DNA of 64,000 nucleotides. Origin: Thiosocius teredinicola (GTDB lineage Bacteria; Pseudomonadota; Gammaproteobacteria; Chromatiales; Chromatiaceae). Made by a program: the position numbers and the translations under genes. Positions 18,055 to 27,051 of this stretch are shown here, in pieces (the first letter of the stretch is position 1; the number at the start of each line of letters is the position of its first letter). The notes beneath the pieces were generated by a model. The model was not told where the DNA came from, searched no databases, and was given only the letters and a program-made list of their open reading frames with translations. The stretch covers positions 2,405,297-2,469,296 of the forward strand of contig NZ_CP019936.1 of the NCBI RefSeq assembly GCF_002009425.1. The letters are read 5' to 3'.

Positions 18055-20877
18055 ATGACGCCTGAACAACAAGCGCGCAAGAAAATCGATGAACTGCTCA
18101 CGAAAGCTGGCTGGCTTCTCCAGAACGTGGCCGATGCCAACATATCTGGGGGGCAGGGTGTCGCGATTCGAGAGTTTCCTCTACCCGGCCATGGCTTCGC
18201 CGACTACCTACTATATGTTGGCGGCCGTGCGGCTGGGGTGATCGAGGCCAAAAAAGAGGGCGCGACCCTCAGCGGTGTCGAGCTCCAATCCGAGAAGTAC
18301 ACGCAGGGTCTACCTTCCGGGTTGCCAGCCTGGCGGCGCCCGCTGCCGTTTTCGTATCAGTCGACAGGCACCGAAACTCGCTTCACCAACGGCTTGGATC
18401 CCGAGCCACGAGCGCGCCCCTTGTTTGCATTCCACAAACCCGAGCTGCTGCAGCAATGGTTGGATGACGCAGGGCTGAGCGAGGCAGGGGTAGGTGAACA
18501 ACCACCGCCAACTTACGGGCTGGGTGGCGAGACCTTCCTCAGCCGTCTGCAACAGATGCCACCGCTGATCGAAGAAGGCCTCTGGCCCGCGCAGGTCAAG
18601 GCCATCACCAACCTGGAAAAGTCGCTGCGCGAGAATCGGCCGCGCGCGCTGATCCAGATGGCCACCGGCTCCGGTAAGACCTTCACCTCTATCAGCTTCA
18701 TCTACCGGTTGATCAAGTTCGCCGGTGCCCGCCGGGTGCTGTTCCTGGTGGACCGCGGCAACCTGGGCGACCAGACCCTGAAGGAATTCCAGCAGTACGT
18801 CTCGCCCTACAACAACTTCAAGTTCAGCGAGGAGTACATCGTCCAGCGCCTGGGCAGCAACACGCTCGACACCACGGCGCGGGTCTGCATCTGCACCATC
18901 CAGCGCATGTACTCCATGCTGCGTGGAAAAGAGCTGCCGCCGGAAGACGAAGAAACCTCCGTGCAGGGCCTGGAAAGCCTATTCAAGGAACAGCCACCCA
19001 TCGAGTACAACCCGAATATCCCCATAGAGACCTTCGACCTCATTGTCACCGACGAATGTCACCGCTCCATCTACAACCTCTGGGCGCAGGTGCTCGAATA
19101 CTTCGACGCCTACCTGATCGGCCTGACCGCCACTCCCAACAAGCAGACCTTCGGCTTTTTCAATCAGAACCTGGTGATGGAGTACTCGCACGAACACGCC
19201 GTGGCCGATGGCGTCAACGTCAACTACGACGTCTACCGCATCAAGACCCAGATCACCGAGGGCGGTTCCAAGGTCGAGGCGGGCTACTACGTCGAACAGC
19301 AAGACCGCGAAACTCGCGAAAAGCGCTGGCAGGAACTGGATGAAGACCTCGAATACCAGGCCAAACAACTCGACCGCGACGTGGTCACCCCGGACCAGAT
19401 CCGTACCGTGGCCCGCACCTTCCGCGACAAGCTGTTCACCGAGATCTTCCCCGGACGCACCGAGGTGCCCAAGACGCTCTTTTTTGCCAAGGACGACAAC
19501 CACGCCGAGAACATCGTCGAGATCCTGCGCGAGGAATTCGGCAAGGGTAACGACTTCGCGCAGAAGATCACCTACCGCACCACCGGCGCCACGCCGCAAC
19601 AGCTGATCAAGGCTTTCCGCAACAGCTACTTCCCGCGCATCGCCGTCACCGTGGACATGATCGCCACCGGCACCGATATCAAGCCGGTGGAGATCGTGGT
19701 CTTCATGCGCACCGTAAAATCGCGTTCGTTCTTTGAGCAGATGAAGGGTCGCGGGGTCAGGGTCATCAACCCGAATGATCTTGAAACTGTCACGCCAGAT
19801 GCAGAAAGAAAGGACCACTTCGTCATCGTCGATGCCGTCGGCGTCTGTGAGCAGGACAAGACCGACTCCAAGCCCATGGAGAAGAAGCCGGCGGTCTCCT
19901 TCGAAAAGCTGCTGCAGGCCGTCAGCTTCGGCAACACCGAAGAGGCCGTGCTCACCTCCATCGCCGGCCGCCTGGCGCGCATGGAACACCGCCTGAGCGC
20001 AGACGACGACAACAAAATCCGCCAGCTGGCCCAGGGACTGGGCGTTAAGGACCTCAGCCGCCAGCTGGTCGAGGCCGTCAACCCTGACCGCCACCTGGCA
20101 CAGGCCAGGGCCGACCTCGGTATCCCGCCGGACAGTGACCAGCCCGTCAGCGAGCAGGCCCTGCAGGCCGCCAGGGCCAAGATCATCCAGCAGGCCGTCA
20201 AACCCTTGCACGACCCCAAGCTGCGCGAGCTGCTGGTCGAGGTGAAGAAGAAAAACGAGATCACCATCGACCACGTCAGCCAGGACGAGGTCATCGAGGC
20301 CGGCTTCAGCGCCGATGCCACCGAGCGCGCCAGGGGCGTCGTCCAGTCCTTCGAGCAGTTCATCGAAGACCACAAGGACGAGATCACCGCCCTGCAGATC
20401 CTGTACAGCAAGCCCTACAAGGCCCGTCTGAGCTTCGACGACATCAAGGCACTGGCCGACCTAATCCAGGCCCCGCCCAACCTGTGGACCGAGTCCCAGC
20501 TATGGCAGGCCTATGCCGCGCTGGAAAAGACCAAGGTCAAGGGCGCCGGCGGCCGGCGCATCCTCACCGACTTGGTGTCGCTGGTGCGCTTCGCCATCCA
20601 TCAGGACAACGAGCTGATCCCGTTCCCGGAACGGGTGCAGGCCAACTTCAATGCCTGGCTGGCGAGTCAGGCGCAGAGTGGCAAGCTGTTCAGTGATGAG
20701 CAGCGGCACTGGCTGGAGATGATTCGAGACCACATTGCGGCGAACCTGGGTATCGAGACGGATGACTTCGAGTACGCACCGTTCTCACAGGAGGGTGGTC
20801 TGGGCAAGGTGTGTCAGTTGTTCGGTGACGAGCTGAGCGGAATCATCGAACAACTGAACGAGCATTTGGCAGCATGA
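18055..20877 (+). CDS. hsdR: Type I restriction enzyme R subunit
   Basis: 940 aa. An N-terminal PD-(D/E)xK nuclease reads G-F-A-D-Y-L-L-Y...A-G-V-I-E-A-K near residues 45-65. The superfamily-2 motor follows, with Walker A M-A-T-G-S-G-K-T near 202, the D-E-C-H box, L-T-A-T-P-N, and the later I-A-T-G-T-D-I-K and R-G-V-R-V helicase motifs. It translocates DNA and cuts it when the HsdM/HsdS complex meets unmethylated sites. The gene is GC-rich with high-GC third positions, unlike trlF three genes on. Its stop overlaps the hsdS start as ATGA. Full length and apparently intact. Confidence 0.95.
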   Translation: MTPEQQARKKIDELLTKAGWLLQNVADANISGGQGVAIREFPLPGHGFADYLLYVGGRAAGVIEAKKEGATLSGVELQSEKYTQGLPSGLPAWRRPLPFSYQSTGTETRFTNGLDPEPRARPLFAFHKPELLQQWLDDAGLSEAGVGEQPPPTYGLGGETFLSRLQQMPPLIEEGLWPAQVKAITNLEKSLRENRPRALIQMATGSGKTFTSISFIYRLIKFAGARRVLFLVDRGNLGDQTLKEFQQYVSPYNNFKFSEEYIVQRLGSNTLDTTARVCICTIQRMYSMLRGKELPPEDEETSVQGLESLFKEQPPIEYNPNIPIETFDLIVTDECHRSIYNLWAQVLEYFDAYLIGLTATPNKQTFGFFNQNLVMEYSHEHAVADGVNVNYDVYRIKTQITEGGSKVEAGYYVEQQDRETREKRWQELDEDLEYQAKQLDRDVVTPDQIRTVARTFRDKLFTEIFPGRTEVPKTLFFAKDDNHAENIVEILREEFGKGNDFAQKITYRTTGATPQQLIKAFRNSYFPRIAVTVDMIATGTDIKPVEIVVFMRTVKSRSFFEQMKGRGVRVINPNDLETVTPDAERKDHFVIVDAVGVCEQDKTDSKPMEKKPAVSFEKLLQAVSFGNTEEAVLTSIAGRLARMEHRLSADDDNKIRQLAQGLGVKDLSRQLVEAVNPDRHLAQARADLGIPPDSDQPVSEQALQAARAKIIQQAVKPLHDPKLRELLVEVKKKNEITIDHVSQDEVIEAGFSADATERARGVVQSFEQFIEDHKDEITALQILYSKPYKARLSFDDIKALADLIQAPPNLWTESQLWQAYAALEKTKVKGAGGRRILTDLVSLVRFAIHQDNELIPFPERVQANFNAWLASQAQSGKLFSDEQRHWLEMIRDHIAANLGIETDDFEYAPFSQEGGLGKVCQLFGDELSGIIEQLNEHLAA
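18151..18158 (+). promoter_or_regulatory. KOPS-type FtsK-orienting motif
   Basis: GGGCAGGG near the start of hsdR, 15.5 kb from dif and pointing to it. Its presence inside the island suggests either chance or long residence. Confidence 0.45.
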
Positions 20878-22382
20878 TGTCCGCCCAAGCCGATTTAAGC
20901 AGTGACGCTGAGCAAGGGAACACCGGTCTCCCAAAAGGATGGGAGTGGAAAAGGCTTGGTGATGTCAGCAGGACCACCAGTGGCGGCACGCCAAGTAGAA
21001 AGGTCGCGGAATACTTCGATGGTGACATCCCTTGGGTGAAATCCGGTGAATTGCCAGATGGCAATGTCACCGAGATTGCAGAATACATAACCGAAGAAGC
21101 GGTTAAGAATTCGAGCGCAAAACTGTTCCCTGCCGGTACGTTGCTGATTGCACTATACGGAGCGACCGTAGGGAAGCTGGGCGTCCTCACCCAGGACGCG
21201 ACGACAAATCAGGCTGTGTGCGCGATCTTCCCGCATGAAGGCCTCGATCCAATGTACCTATTCTGGTACTTGCGGTTTGCGAGATCAGAACTGATCGGGC
21301 AAGCGGTCGGTGGTGCCCAGCCTAATATCAGCCAAGGCATTCTCCGAGATCTTCAAGTTCCCTTAGCTCCCTTTGAGCAACAGGGACACATCGTCGCGGA
21401 AATCGAAAAGCAGTTCTCCCGCCTCGACGAAGCCGTCGCCAACCTCAAGCGCGTCAAGGCCAACCTCAAACGCTACAAAGCCGCCGTCCTCAAAGCCGCC
21501 GTCGAAGGCAAGCTCACCGAAGAATGGCGCAAGGCCCATCCAGACGTCGAACCCGCCAGCAAGCTCCTCGACCGCATCCTCGCCGAACGCCGCACCAAGT
21601 GGGAAGAAGCCGAACTGGCGAAGATGGAAGCCAAAGGCAAAGCGCCAAAGAACGACAAGTGGAAGGCGAAGTACAAAGAGCCTGGCAAACCGGTCGAGGC
21701 GAACCCTGGCTGGCTGCCGCACGGCTGGATGTGGACTAGCGTAGAGCAACTCAACCCAGCCGAACGACCATGCGCTTATGGTGTATTGCAGCCCGGTCCA
21801 GACGTTAGCGACGGCATCCCATTGATTCGGGTAGGCGATATCCAGGGGGGATCAGTACTACTGGACGAGATCAAGAAGATAAGCCCCGAAATCGCCGGTA
21901 AGTATCCAAGGACCACACTTAAGGGTGGCGAAGTTCTCATCAGCCTGGTCGGGGCCATAGGACGTACCGCTGTCGTTCCTAATTCTCTTGCTGGTGCCAA
22001 TACGGCACGTGCCGTTGGAGTGATGCCGCTTACTAGGCATGTCTTGTCTGACTGGGTAGAGCTGTGGTTCAGGAATCCAGCGAAGGTCACCGAGATGACA
22101 GGCAAAGCACATGAGGTTGCTAGAAAGACTCTCAATCTCGAGGACGTTCGCTCTGCAGGGGTTGCTCTTCCGCCTGGCTCAGAGCAGGAACAGATCGCTG
22201 CCATAGTCGCAGGCTTACTCTCAGTCGTTTCGACCGTAGAGGCTGAGGTGCATAGAAATATGCAGAGATCAACCTTTCTTCGCCAGTCAGTCTTGGCCAA
22301 AGCATTTGCTGGCGGCCTCGATGGTGAGATACGGGAAAACAATATCGCCACCACAGTTAAGGGGTTGGCTCATGGGGACTAA
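20874..22382 (+). CDS. hsdS: Type I restriction-modification specificity subunit
   Basis: 502 aa with two target-recognition domains, each opening with the usual phrase: L-P-K-G-W-E-W-K-R-L-G-D near residue 20 and L-P-H-G-W-M-W-T-S-V near 280. The central conserved coiled coil (residues about 180-260, Lys/Glu/Ala-rich) separates the domains and should dock HsdM. The spacer is GC-rich like hsdR and hsdM, while both recognition domains are AT-richer, as expected where recognition domains are swapped by recombination. The target cannot be predicted. Its stop overlaps the trlF start by 11 bases. Confidence 0.93.
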   Translation: MMSAQADLSSDAEQGNTGLPKGWEWKRLGDVSRTTSGGTPSRKVAEYFDGDIPWVKSGELPDGNVTEIAEYITEEAVKNSSAKLFPAGTLLIALYGATVGKLGVLTQDATTNQAVCAIFPHEGLDPMYLFWYLRFARSELIGQAVGGAQPNISQGILRDLQVPLAPFEQQGHIVAEIEKQFSRLDEAVANLKRVKANLKRYKAAVLKAAVEGKLTEEWRKAHPDVEPASKLLDRILAERRTKWEEAELAKMEAKGKAPKNDKWKAKYKEPGKPVEANPGWLPHGWMWTSVEQLNPAERPCAYGVLQPGPDVSDGIPLIRVGDIQGGSVLLDEIKKISPEIAGKYPRTTLKGGEVLISLVGAIGRTAVVPNSLAGANTARAVGVMPLTRHVLSDWVELWFRNPAKVTEMTGKAHEVARKTLNLEDVRSAGVALPPGSEQEQIAAIVAGLLSVVSTVEAEVHRNMQRSTFLRQSVLAKAFAGGLDGEIRENNIATTVKGLAHGD

Positions 22383-25300
22383 CTATCGACGTGGGTCAGA
22401 ATGGAGAAAATGGGATCTGCACATTCATAGTCCCGCATCTTTCAACTGGTCAGCACCACAGAAACTTCACCACTTGGATGCGGAGCAGAAGGAAACTGTC
22501 TTGGGCGCGATGGTTGACGCTTTAAATGAGGCAGACGCCTCGGTGTTCTCGATCATGGACTATTGGACATTCGATGGTGTCCTGGCTTTACGTGACTTCA
22601 GTCGGAACAAACCTGGCCAACTGAAAAAGACGGTATTTCCTGGAATAGAACTGAGGGTCCAGGCGCCCACAACAGAACGGCTGGATATCCACGTCATTTT
22701 TTCCGAAGAAATCGCAGACCAGCGGCTGCGAGATTTTCTAACGAACCTTAGGGTTCAGCTTATTGGTGGGGGAGAGCGTCCACTTTCTCGTGACTGCCTG
22801 ATCGAATATGCCAGATCTTTGCGGCCCGATCAGCTTGCACTGCACGGCTTCGACTCTGATCGAATCGCGGGCGACGATGAGTATGCGTGGGAGGCTGGCA
22901 GTCAGACCTGCGAAGTGACTTTGGAATCATTTCGCAAGGCTATGAGTGAAACACCTGATGGTATGGCAGTCGTATATCAGCCATGGGACACCTACCATGG
23001 TCTAATCGATTTAAAATGGCAAAGGCATTACACCGCTGCGTATCGCCTATTTTCTCAGCCAGACATTTTTGAGTGCAAAGGGCCTGGGTATCGCGCTGCC
23101 TTTCAGGGCATCAAGAACTCCGATAACGAAGCATATTTCGATGGATTTTGGGAGGCGCTCGAGGATCGCCCAAGGCTCGCCGTGCGGGGTAGCGATGCCC
23201 ACAAGTTTGAAAAGTATGGAAAATTCCAATCCAACCTGACCACATGGATAAAGGCCGCCCCTACATTCAAGGGGTTGCTGCAGGCAATTAGAGAGCCCTC
23301 TCAACGTTCGTGGCTTGGCGAAGAGCCGCCAAAGCTCATTAAGAAACGTACGAAACCTACGGTATTCATCGATCGCGTTAGCCTACGGAAAACACCTGGA
23401 GGCGGGCTTTCGCAAGAAGACTGGTTTGACAACCAGGATCTCCCTCTGAATTCTGACCTTGTTGCAATAATCGGCAGCAAAGGCAGTGGAAAAAGCGCAC
23501 TGGCAGACATTATCGGCCTGCTTGGCGACACATCGAATACTGAAGCATTTTCATTTTTAAACACAAAGCGATTTCGGGAGCGAAAGAATAATAGGAGCCT
23601 CCACTTTGAAGGCGAGCTGACTTGGGCAGATGGCGAATCCAATACTAGGAAGCTGAGTGAAGACCCAGAGGCGACAGCTGTGGAGCGGGTCCGCTACATA
23701 CCACAGGAATATTTCGAGAAGGTATGTGCGGGCCAATCTGAGGTCGATATTGCGGAATTTACGCGTCAGATTGAACGCGTAATTTTTTCCTATGTGCCGA
23801 GGGAATTGCGTGGGGAATCATCAAATCTCAAGGATCTTCTTCGGCAGCAGGAGGAAGAAGCTCATCGTAATCTTGAACGTTTGCGTACTGAAGTACGGAG
23901 GCTGAATGACACTATTTGTGATATTCGTAGGCGGTCTACCAGCAACGTCCGGGCCGAACTTCAAGGGCAACTGAATCTACGGAAAAAGCAACTCGAAGAC
24001 CTTGAGAATGCGCAGCCTGCACTACCGGAGGCTGCTCCAAGTGAATCAGAGGCTGGCGACCCTAGTCTGGTTAGGCTGCAAGACCTAGAAAAACAGAAGT
24101 CAGCGGTTAGTGAACAAATCGCTGCGACTAGAACGAAACTCGCAGATCTACAACGCAAGGCCCAGGCCGCAACAAGGATCGCTGCTGGCGTCAAGAATCT
24201 CGAAGAATCTGTCAGCGAGGTGGTTAACCACATGCGGCCGGACGCTGAGCTGCTTGAGATCGATTTATCGAGTTTCATCAAGCTAGAAGTTAGTGTCGAC
24301 GCCTTAGGCGCAAAACAAACTGCCATATCCGAGGCCATCCGAGATGAGAACGATCGCCTCGAGGGCCCAGGTGACGAGTCCCTTGCTTTCAAACTAGACA
24401 AGATACATGAGCAGATAAGAGCGGTTAAGACAACGCTAGATGCCAAGCAGTTGGAGCGGCAAGCTGCCATGGATCGTCATAGGCAATGGCAGGAGCAAGT
24501 GGCAGCACTTACTGGACCGAAGGATCTGTCAACAAGCATCAATCACATTCAGGCTCAGGTAGATTGGATTGATCACGCGCCGAGCAAAATTGTCGAGCTC
24601 GAAGTCGAGCGACTCCGGAAAGCGACGGAGATAGCGGATCAACTTCAAGGCGTCAGGGAGTCCAGGGAGGCACTGGTAGATACGATCGAAGGCACGATAG
24701 CGGAGGTTATTCCTGATAGAAACGACTTCTCATTGGGGTTTGTAAATGAGCTTTTCGTTCAGGATTTGGAAGAGCGATTTTTTGAGCACATAAAGCAGGT
24801 TTCGGGATCATTCCGTGGTGAAGATGAGGGTCGGAGATATTTTAGAGAGCTGGTAGACGAAATTTCGCTTTCAAACGTTGAAGGAATTATCGCTGTTCCA
24901 CAACGTCTTGAGGATGCTGTCACGCGGGATGTTCGTGACGGTCGAGATGAAGAAATAGAGCTGGAGTCGCAACTCCGGAAAGGGAAGACGCCGGAAGAGC
25001 TTCTGAACCTGCTTTACTGTCTCGAATATGTGCAGCCGCGTTTTTCACTAGCTTTAGCAGGCCAGCCACTAACTCAATTGTCACCTGGGCAAAGGGGCGC
25101 CCTTCTTCTTGTGTTCTACCTTCTCGTAGAGGACAGTGACATACCCATCGTTCTCGATCAGCCAGAAGAAAATTTGGACAACGAAACAGTCTATTCGCTA
25201 TTGGTCAACGTGATTAAGAAGGCGAAAGAAAGGCGGCAAATTATCATGGTGACGCACAATGCGAACTTGGCCGTTTGTTGTGATGCTGAGCAAGTGATCC

Positions 25301-25455
25301 ATGCCTCACTTGATAAAGCGAATAAGAACAAGGTTACGTATTCGTGCGGGCCAATTGAAGAGCCAGAGATAAATCAGCTTGTTGTTGATGTGCTCGAAGG
25401 GACCCGGCCTGCATTCGACAACCGTAAGCAAAAGTATGAAGTATCAGCGCATTGA
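22372..25455 (+). CDS. trlF: TrlF-family PHP plus SMC-like ATPase
   Basis: 1027 aa from ATG 22372, which overlaps the hsdS stop; the earlier in-frame ATG at 22306 adds a segment unlike the family. The N-terminal PHP-type phosphoesterase motif is W-D-L-H-I-H-S-P, with a later G-S-D-A-H. Then an SMC/RecF-type ATPase: Walker A G-S-K-G-S-G-K-S near residue 373, a long coiled-coil middle (about 480-830), the ABC signature L-S-P-G-Q-R-G-A, Walker B I-V-L-D-Q-P-E-E-N-L-D, and M-V-T-H-N-A-N. TrlF proteins occur inside restriction-modification operons and are presumed to act in phage defence, the ATPase sensing DNA and the PHP domain cutting nucleic acid or a nucleotide. This gene is AT-richer than hsdR and hsdM, suggesting a later insertion. 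Confidence 0.88.
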   Translation: MGTNYRRGSEWRKWDLHIHSPASFNWSAPQKLHHLDAEQKETVLGAMVDALNEADASVFSIMDYWTFDGVLALRDFSRNKPGQLKKTVFPGIELRVQAPTTERLDIHVIFSEEIADQRLRDFLTNLRVQLIGGGERPLSRDCLIEYARSLRPDQLALHGFDSDRIAGDDEYAWEAGSQTCEVTLESFRKAMSETPDGMAVVYQPWDTYHGLIDLKWQRHYTAAYRLFSQPDIFECKGPGYRAAFQGIKNSDNEAYFDGFWEALEDRPRLAVRGSDAHKFEKYGKFQSNLTTWIKAAPTFKGLLQAIREPSQRSWLGEEPPKLIKKRTKPTVFIDRVSLRKTPGGGLSQEDWFDNQDLPLNSDLVAIIGSKGSGKSALADIIGLLGDTSNTEAFSFLNTKRFRERKNNRSLHFEGELTWADGESNTRKLSEDPEATAVERVRYIPQEYFEKVCAGQSEVDIAEFTRQIERVIFSYVPRELRGESSNLKDLLRQQEEEAHRNLERLRTEVRRLNDTICDIRRRSTSNVRAELQGQLNLRKKQLEDLENAQPALPEAAPSESEAGDPSLVRLQDLEKQKSAVSEQIAATRTKLADLQRKAQAATRIAAGVKNLEESVSEVVNHMRPDAELLEIDLSSFIKLEVSVDALGAKQTAISEAIRDENDRLEGPGDESLAFKLDKIHEQIRAVKTTLDAKQLERQAAMDRHRQWQEQVAALTGPKDLSTSINHIQAQVDWIDHAPSKIVELEVERLRKATEIADQLQGVRESREALVDTIEGTIAEVIPDRNDFSLGFVNELFVQDLEERFFEHIKQVSGSFRGEDEGRRYFRELVDEISLSNVEGIIAVPQRLEDAVTRDVRDGRDEEIELESQLRKGKTPEELLNLLYCLEYVQPRFSLALAGQPLTQLSPGQRGALLLVFYLLVEDSDIPIVLDQPEENLDNETVYSLLVNVIKKAKERRQIIMVTHNANLAVCCDAEQVIHASLDKANKNKVTYSCGPIEEPEINQLVVDVLEGTRPAFDNRKQKYEVSAH

Positions 25456-25466
25456 GTGTGTGAAGA

Positions 25467-26969
25467 ATGAGTCCGGCAGATATAACGAACAAGCTCTGGA
25501 ATTACTGTAGCGTCCTCCGCGACGACGGCATGAGCTACGGCGACTACGTTGAACAGCTCACCTACCTGCTGTTCCTCAAGATGGCCGACGAGCGCACCCA
25601 GGCGCCGTACCACCAGCCCAGCATCGTGCCGCAGCAGTACAGCTGGTCCAGCCTCATCAAGAAGGATGGCGATGAGCTGTTCGACCACTACCGCCATGCC
25701 CTCGATGCGCTGGGCAAGGAAAAGGGCCTGCTCGGCCTGATCTTCAACAAGGCCCAGAACAAGTTCCAGGATCCGGCCAAGCTGCGCCGCCTGCTGGTGG
25801 ACCTGATCGACAAGGAAAACTGGTCGGTGATGAGCGCCGACGTGAAGGGCGATGCCTACGAGGGACTGCTGGAGAAGAACGCCCAGGACACCAAGTCCGG
25901 CGCCGGCCAGTACTTCACCCCGCGTGCGCTGATCCAGGCCATGGTCGATGTCATGGCCCCGGAGCCCGGCGAGACCATCGCCGACCCGGCCTGCGGCACC
26001 GGCGGCTTCCTGCTCGCGGCGCACCAGTACCTGGTCGACAACTACCCGAACATGACCAAGCCGCAGAAGAAGGCGCTCAAGTCAGAGACCTTCAAGGGCT
26101 GGGAGCTGGTGCAGAGCACCGCGCGCCTGTGCGCCATGAACATGCTGCTGCACGGCATCGGCGACCAGGAATACGAGCCCATCGTGGTGAGCGACTCTCT
26201 GGCAGCCGATCCGGGCGACCGCTTCGACCTCATCCTGGCCAATCCGCCTTTCGGCAAGAAGAGCGGCACCACCATCGTTGGCGAAGGCGGCAAGGTCAGC
26301 AAGGAGCGCGACACCGTCGAGCGCGACGACTTCTGGGCCACCACCTCCAACAAGCAGCTCAACTTCGTCCAGCACATCAAGACGCTGTTGAAAGTGAACG
26401 GCCGCGCTGCCGTGGTGGTGCCGGACAACGTGCTGTTCGAAGGTGGGGCAGGTGAGACCATCCGCCGCAAGCTGCTGCACGAGTGCGACGTCCACACTCT
26501 GCTGCGCCTGCCCACCGGGCTGTTCTACGCCCAGGGCGTCAAGGCCAACGTGCTGTTCTTCGACAAGAAGCCGGCCAGCGAAACCCCGTGGACCCGCAAG
26601 CTGTGGATCTACGACCTGCGCACCAACATGCACTTCACGTTGAAGACCAATCCGCTCAAGCGCGACAACCTGGACGACTTTGTGAAGTGCTATGTACCGG
26701 AGGGCATCCATCTTCGTGCGCCGACATGGAGTGAAGAAGCACCCACTGGCCGCTGGCGCGCCTACGAATACGAAACACTGGTCAACCGTGACAAGGCCAG
26801 CCTGGATATCTTCTGGCTGAAAGATGAGTCGCTGGAAGAATCCGACAACCTGCCTGAGCCCGGCATCATCGCTGCTGAGATCGTCGAGGATCTTCAAGCT
26901 GCTTTAGAGCAGTTCCGAGAGATTGCCGCAGACCTGGGAGAAGAAGTAGAGGAGGCGATGGATGGCTGA
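25467..26969 (+). CDS. hsdM: Type I restriction-modification methyltransferase subunit
   Basis: 500 aa. The N-terminal helical domain (L-W-N-Y-C-S-V-L-R-D-D-G-M-S-Y-G-D-Y) is followed by the N6-adenine methyltransferase core. S-G-A-G-Q-Y-F-T-P-R-A-L-I precedes motif I, A-D-P-A-C-G-T-G-G-F near residue 172; motif IV is N-P-P-F-G near 254. It methylates adenine with HsdS and is needed for restriction. GC-rich, matching hsdR. It starts 11 bases after trlF and runs into the 29-codon frame at 26962. Apparently intact. Confidence 0.95.
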   Translation: MSPADITNKLWNYCSVLRDDGMSYGDYVEQLTYLLFLKMADERTQAPYHQPSIVPQQYSWSSLIKKDGDELFDHYRHALDALGKEKGLLGLIFNKAQNKFQDPAKLRRLLVDLIDKENWSVMSADVKGDAYEGLLEKNAQDTKSGAGQYFTPRALIQAMVDVMAPEPGETIADPACGTGGFLLAAHQYLVDNYPNMTKPQKKALKSETFKGWELVQSTARLCAMNMLLHGIGDQEYEPIVVSDSLAADPGDRFDLILANPPFGKKSGTTIVGEGGKVSKERDTVERDDFWATTSNKQLNFVQHIKTLLKVNGRAAVVVPDNVLFEGGAGETIRRKLLHECDVHTLLRLPTGLFYAQGVKANVLFFDKKPASETPWTRKLWIYDLRTNMHFTLKTNPLKRDNLDDFVKCYVPEGIHLRAPTWSEEAPTGRWRAYEYETLVNRDKASLDIFWLKDESLEESDNLPEPGIIAAEIVEDLQAALEQFREIAADLGEEVEEAMDG

Positions 26970-27051
26970 CAACCAGCCGTTTTCTATCCGTATCTTTGTA
27001 GGCGAGGGCGATCCGATACCTCCACAGCCATATTCAACGGAACGAAGATGA
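26962..27051 (+). pseudogene. 29-codon remnant resembling the N-terminus of a GIY-YIG-type protein
   Basis: An ATG overlapping the hsdM stop opens a 29-codon frame beginning M-A-D-N-Q-P-F-S-I-R-I-F-V-G-E-G-D-P. The phrase S-I-R-I-F-V-x-x-G-D-P is, as I recall, the usual N-terminus of GIY-YIG nuclease-family proteins that follow hsdM in many type I operons. After it the sequence leaves that family and stops in TGA overlapping the NERD gene's ATG. The body of the gene therefore seems deleted, while the start and the coupling to the next gene survive. A functional leader peptide is the alternative. Confidence 0.5.

Noticed and set aside
18979-20411. Long open frames on the minus strand opposite hsdR
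   Set aside because: They are antisense shadows created by high third-position GC in hsdR; the translations are Leu/Val/Asp-rich without domains.
26082-26897. 271-aa minus-strand frame opposite hsdM
   Set aside because: A shadow of the GC-rich hsdM gene with no ribosome site and no recognisable motif.
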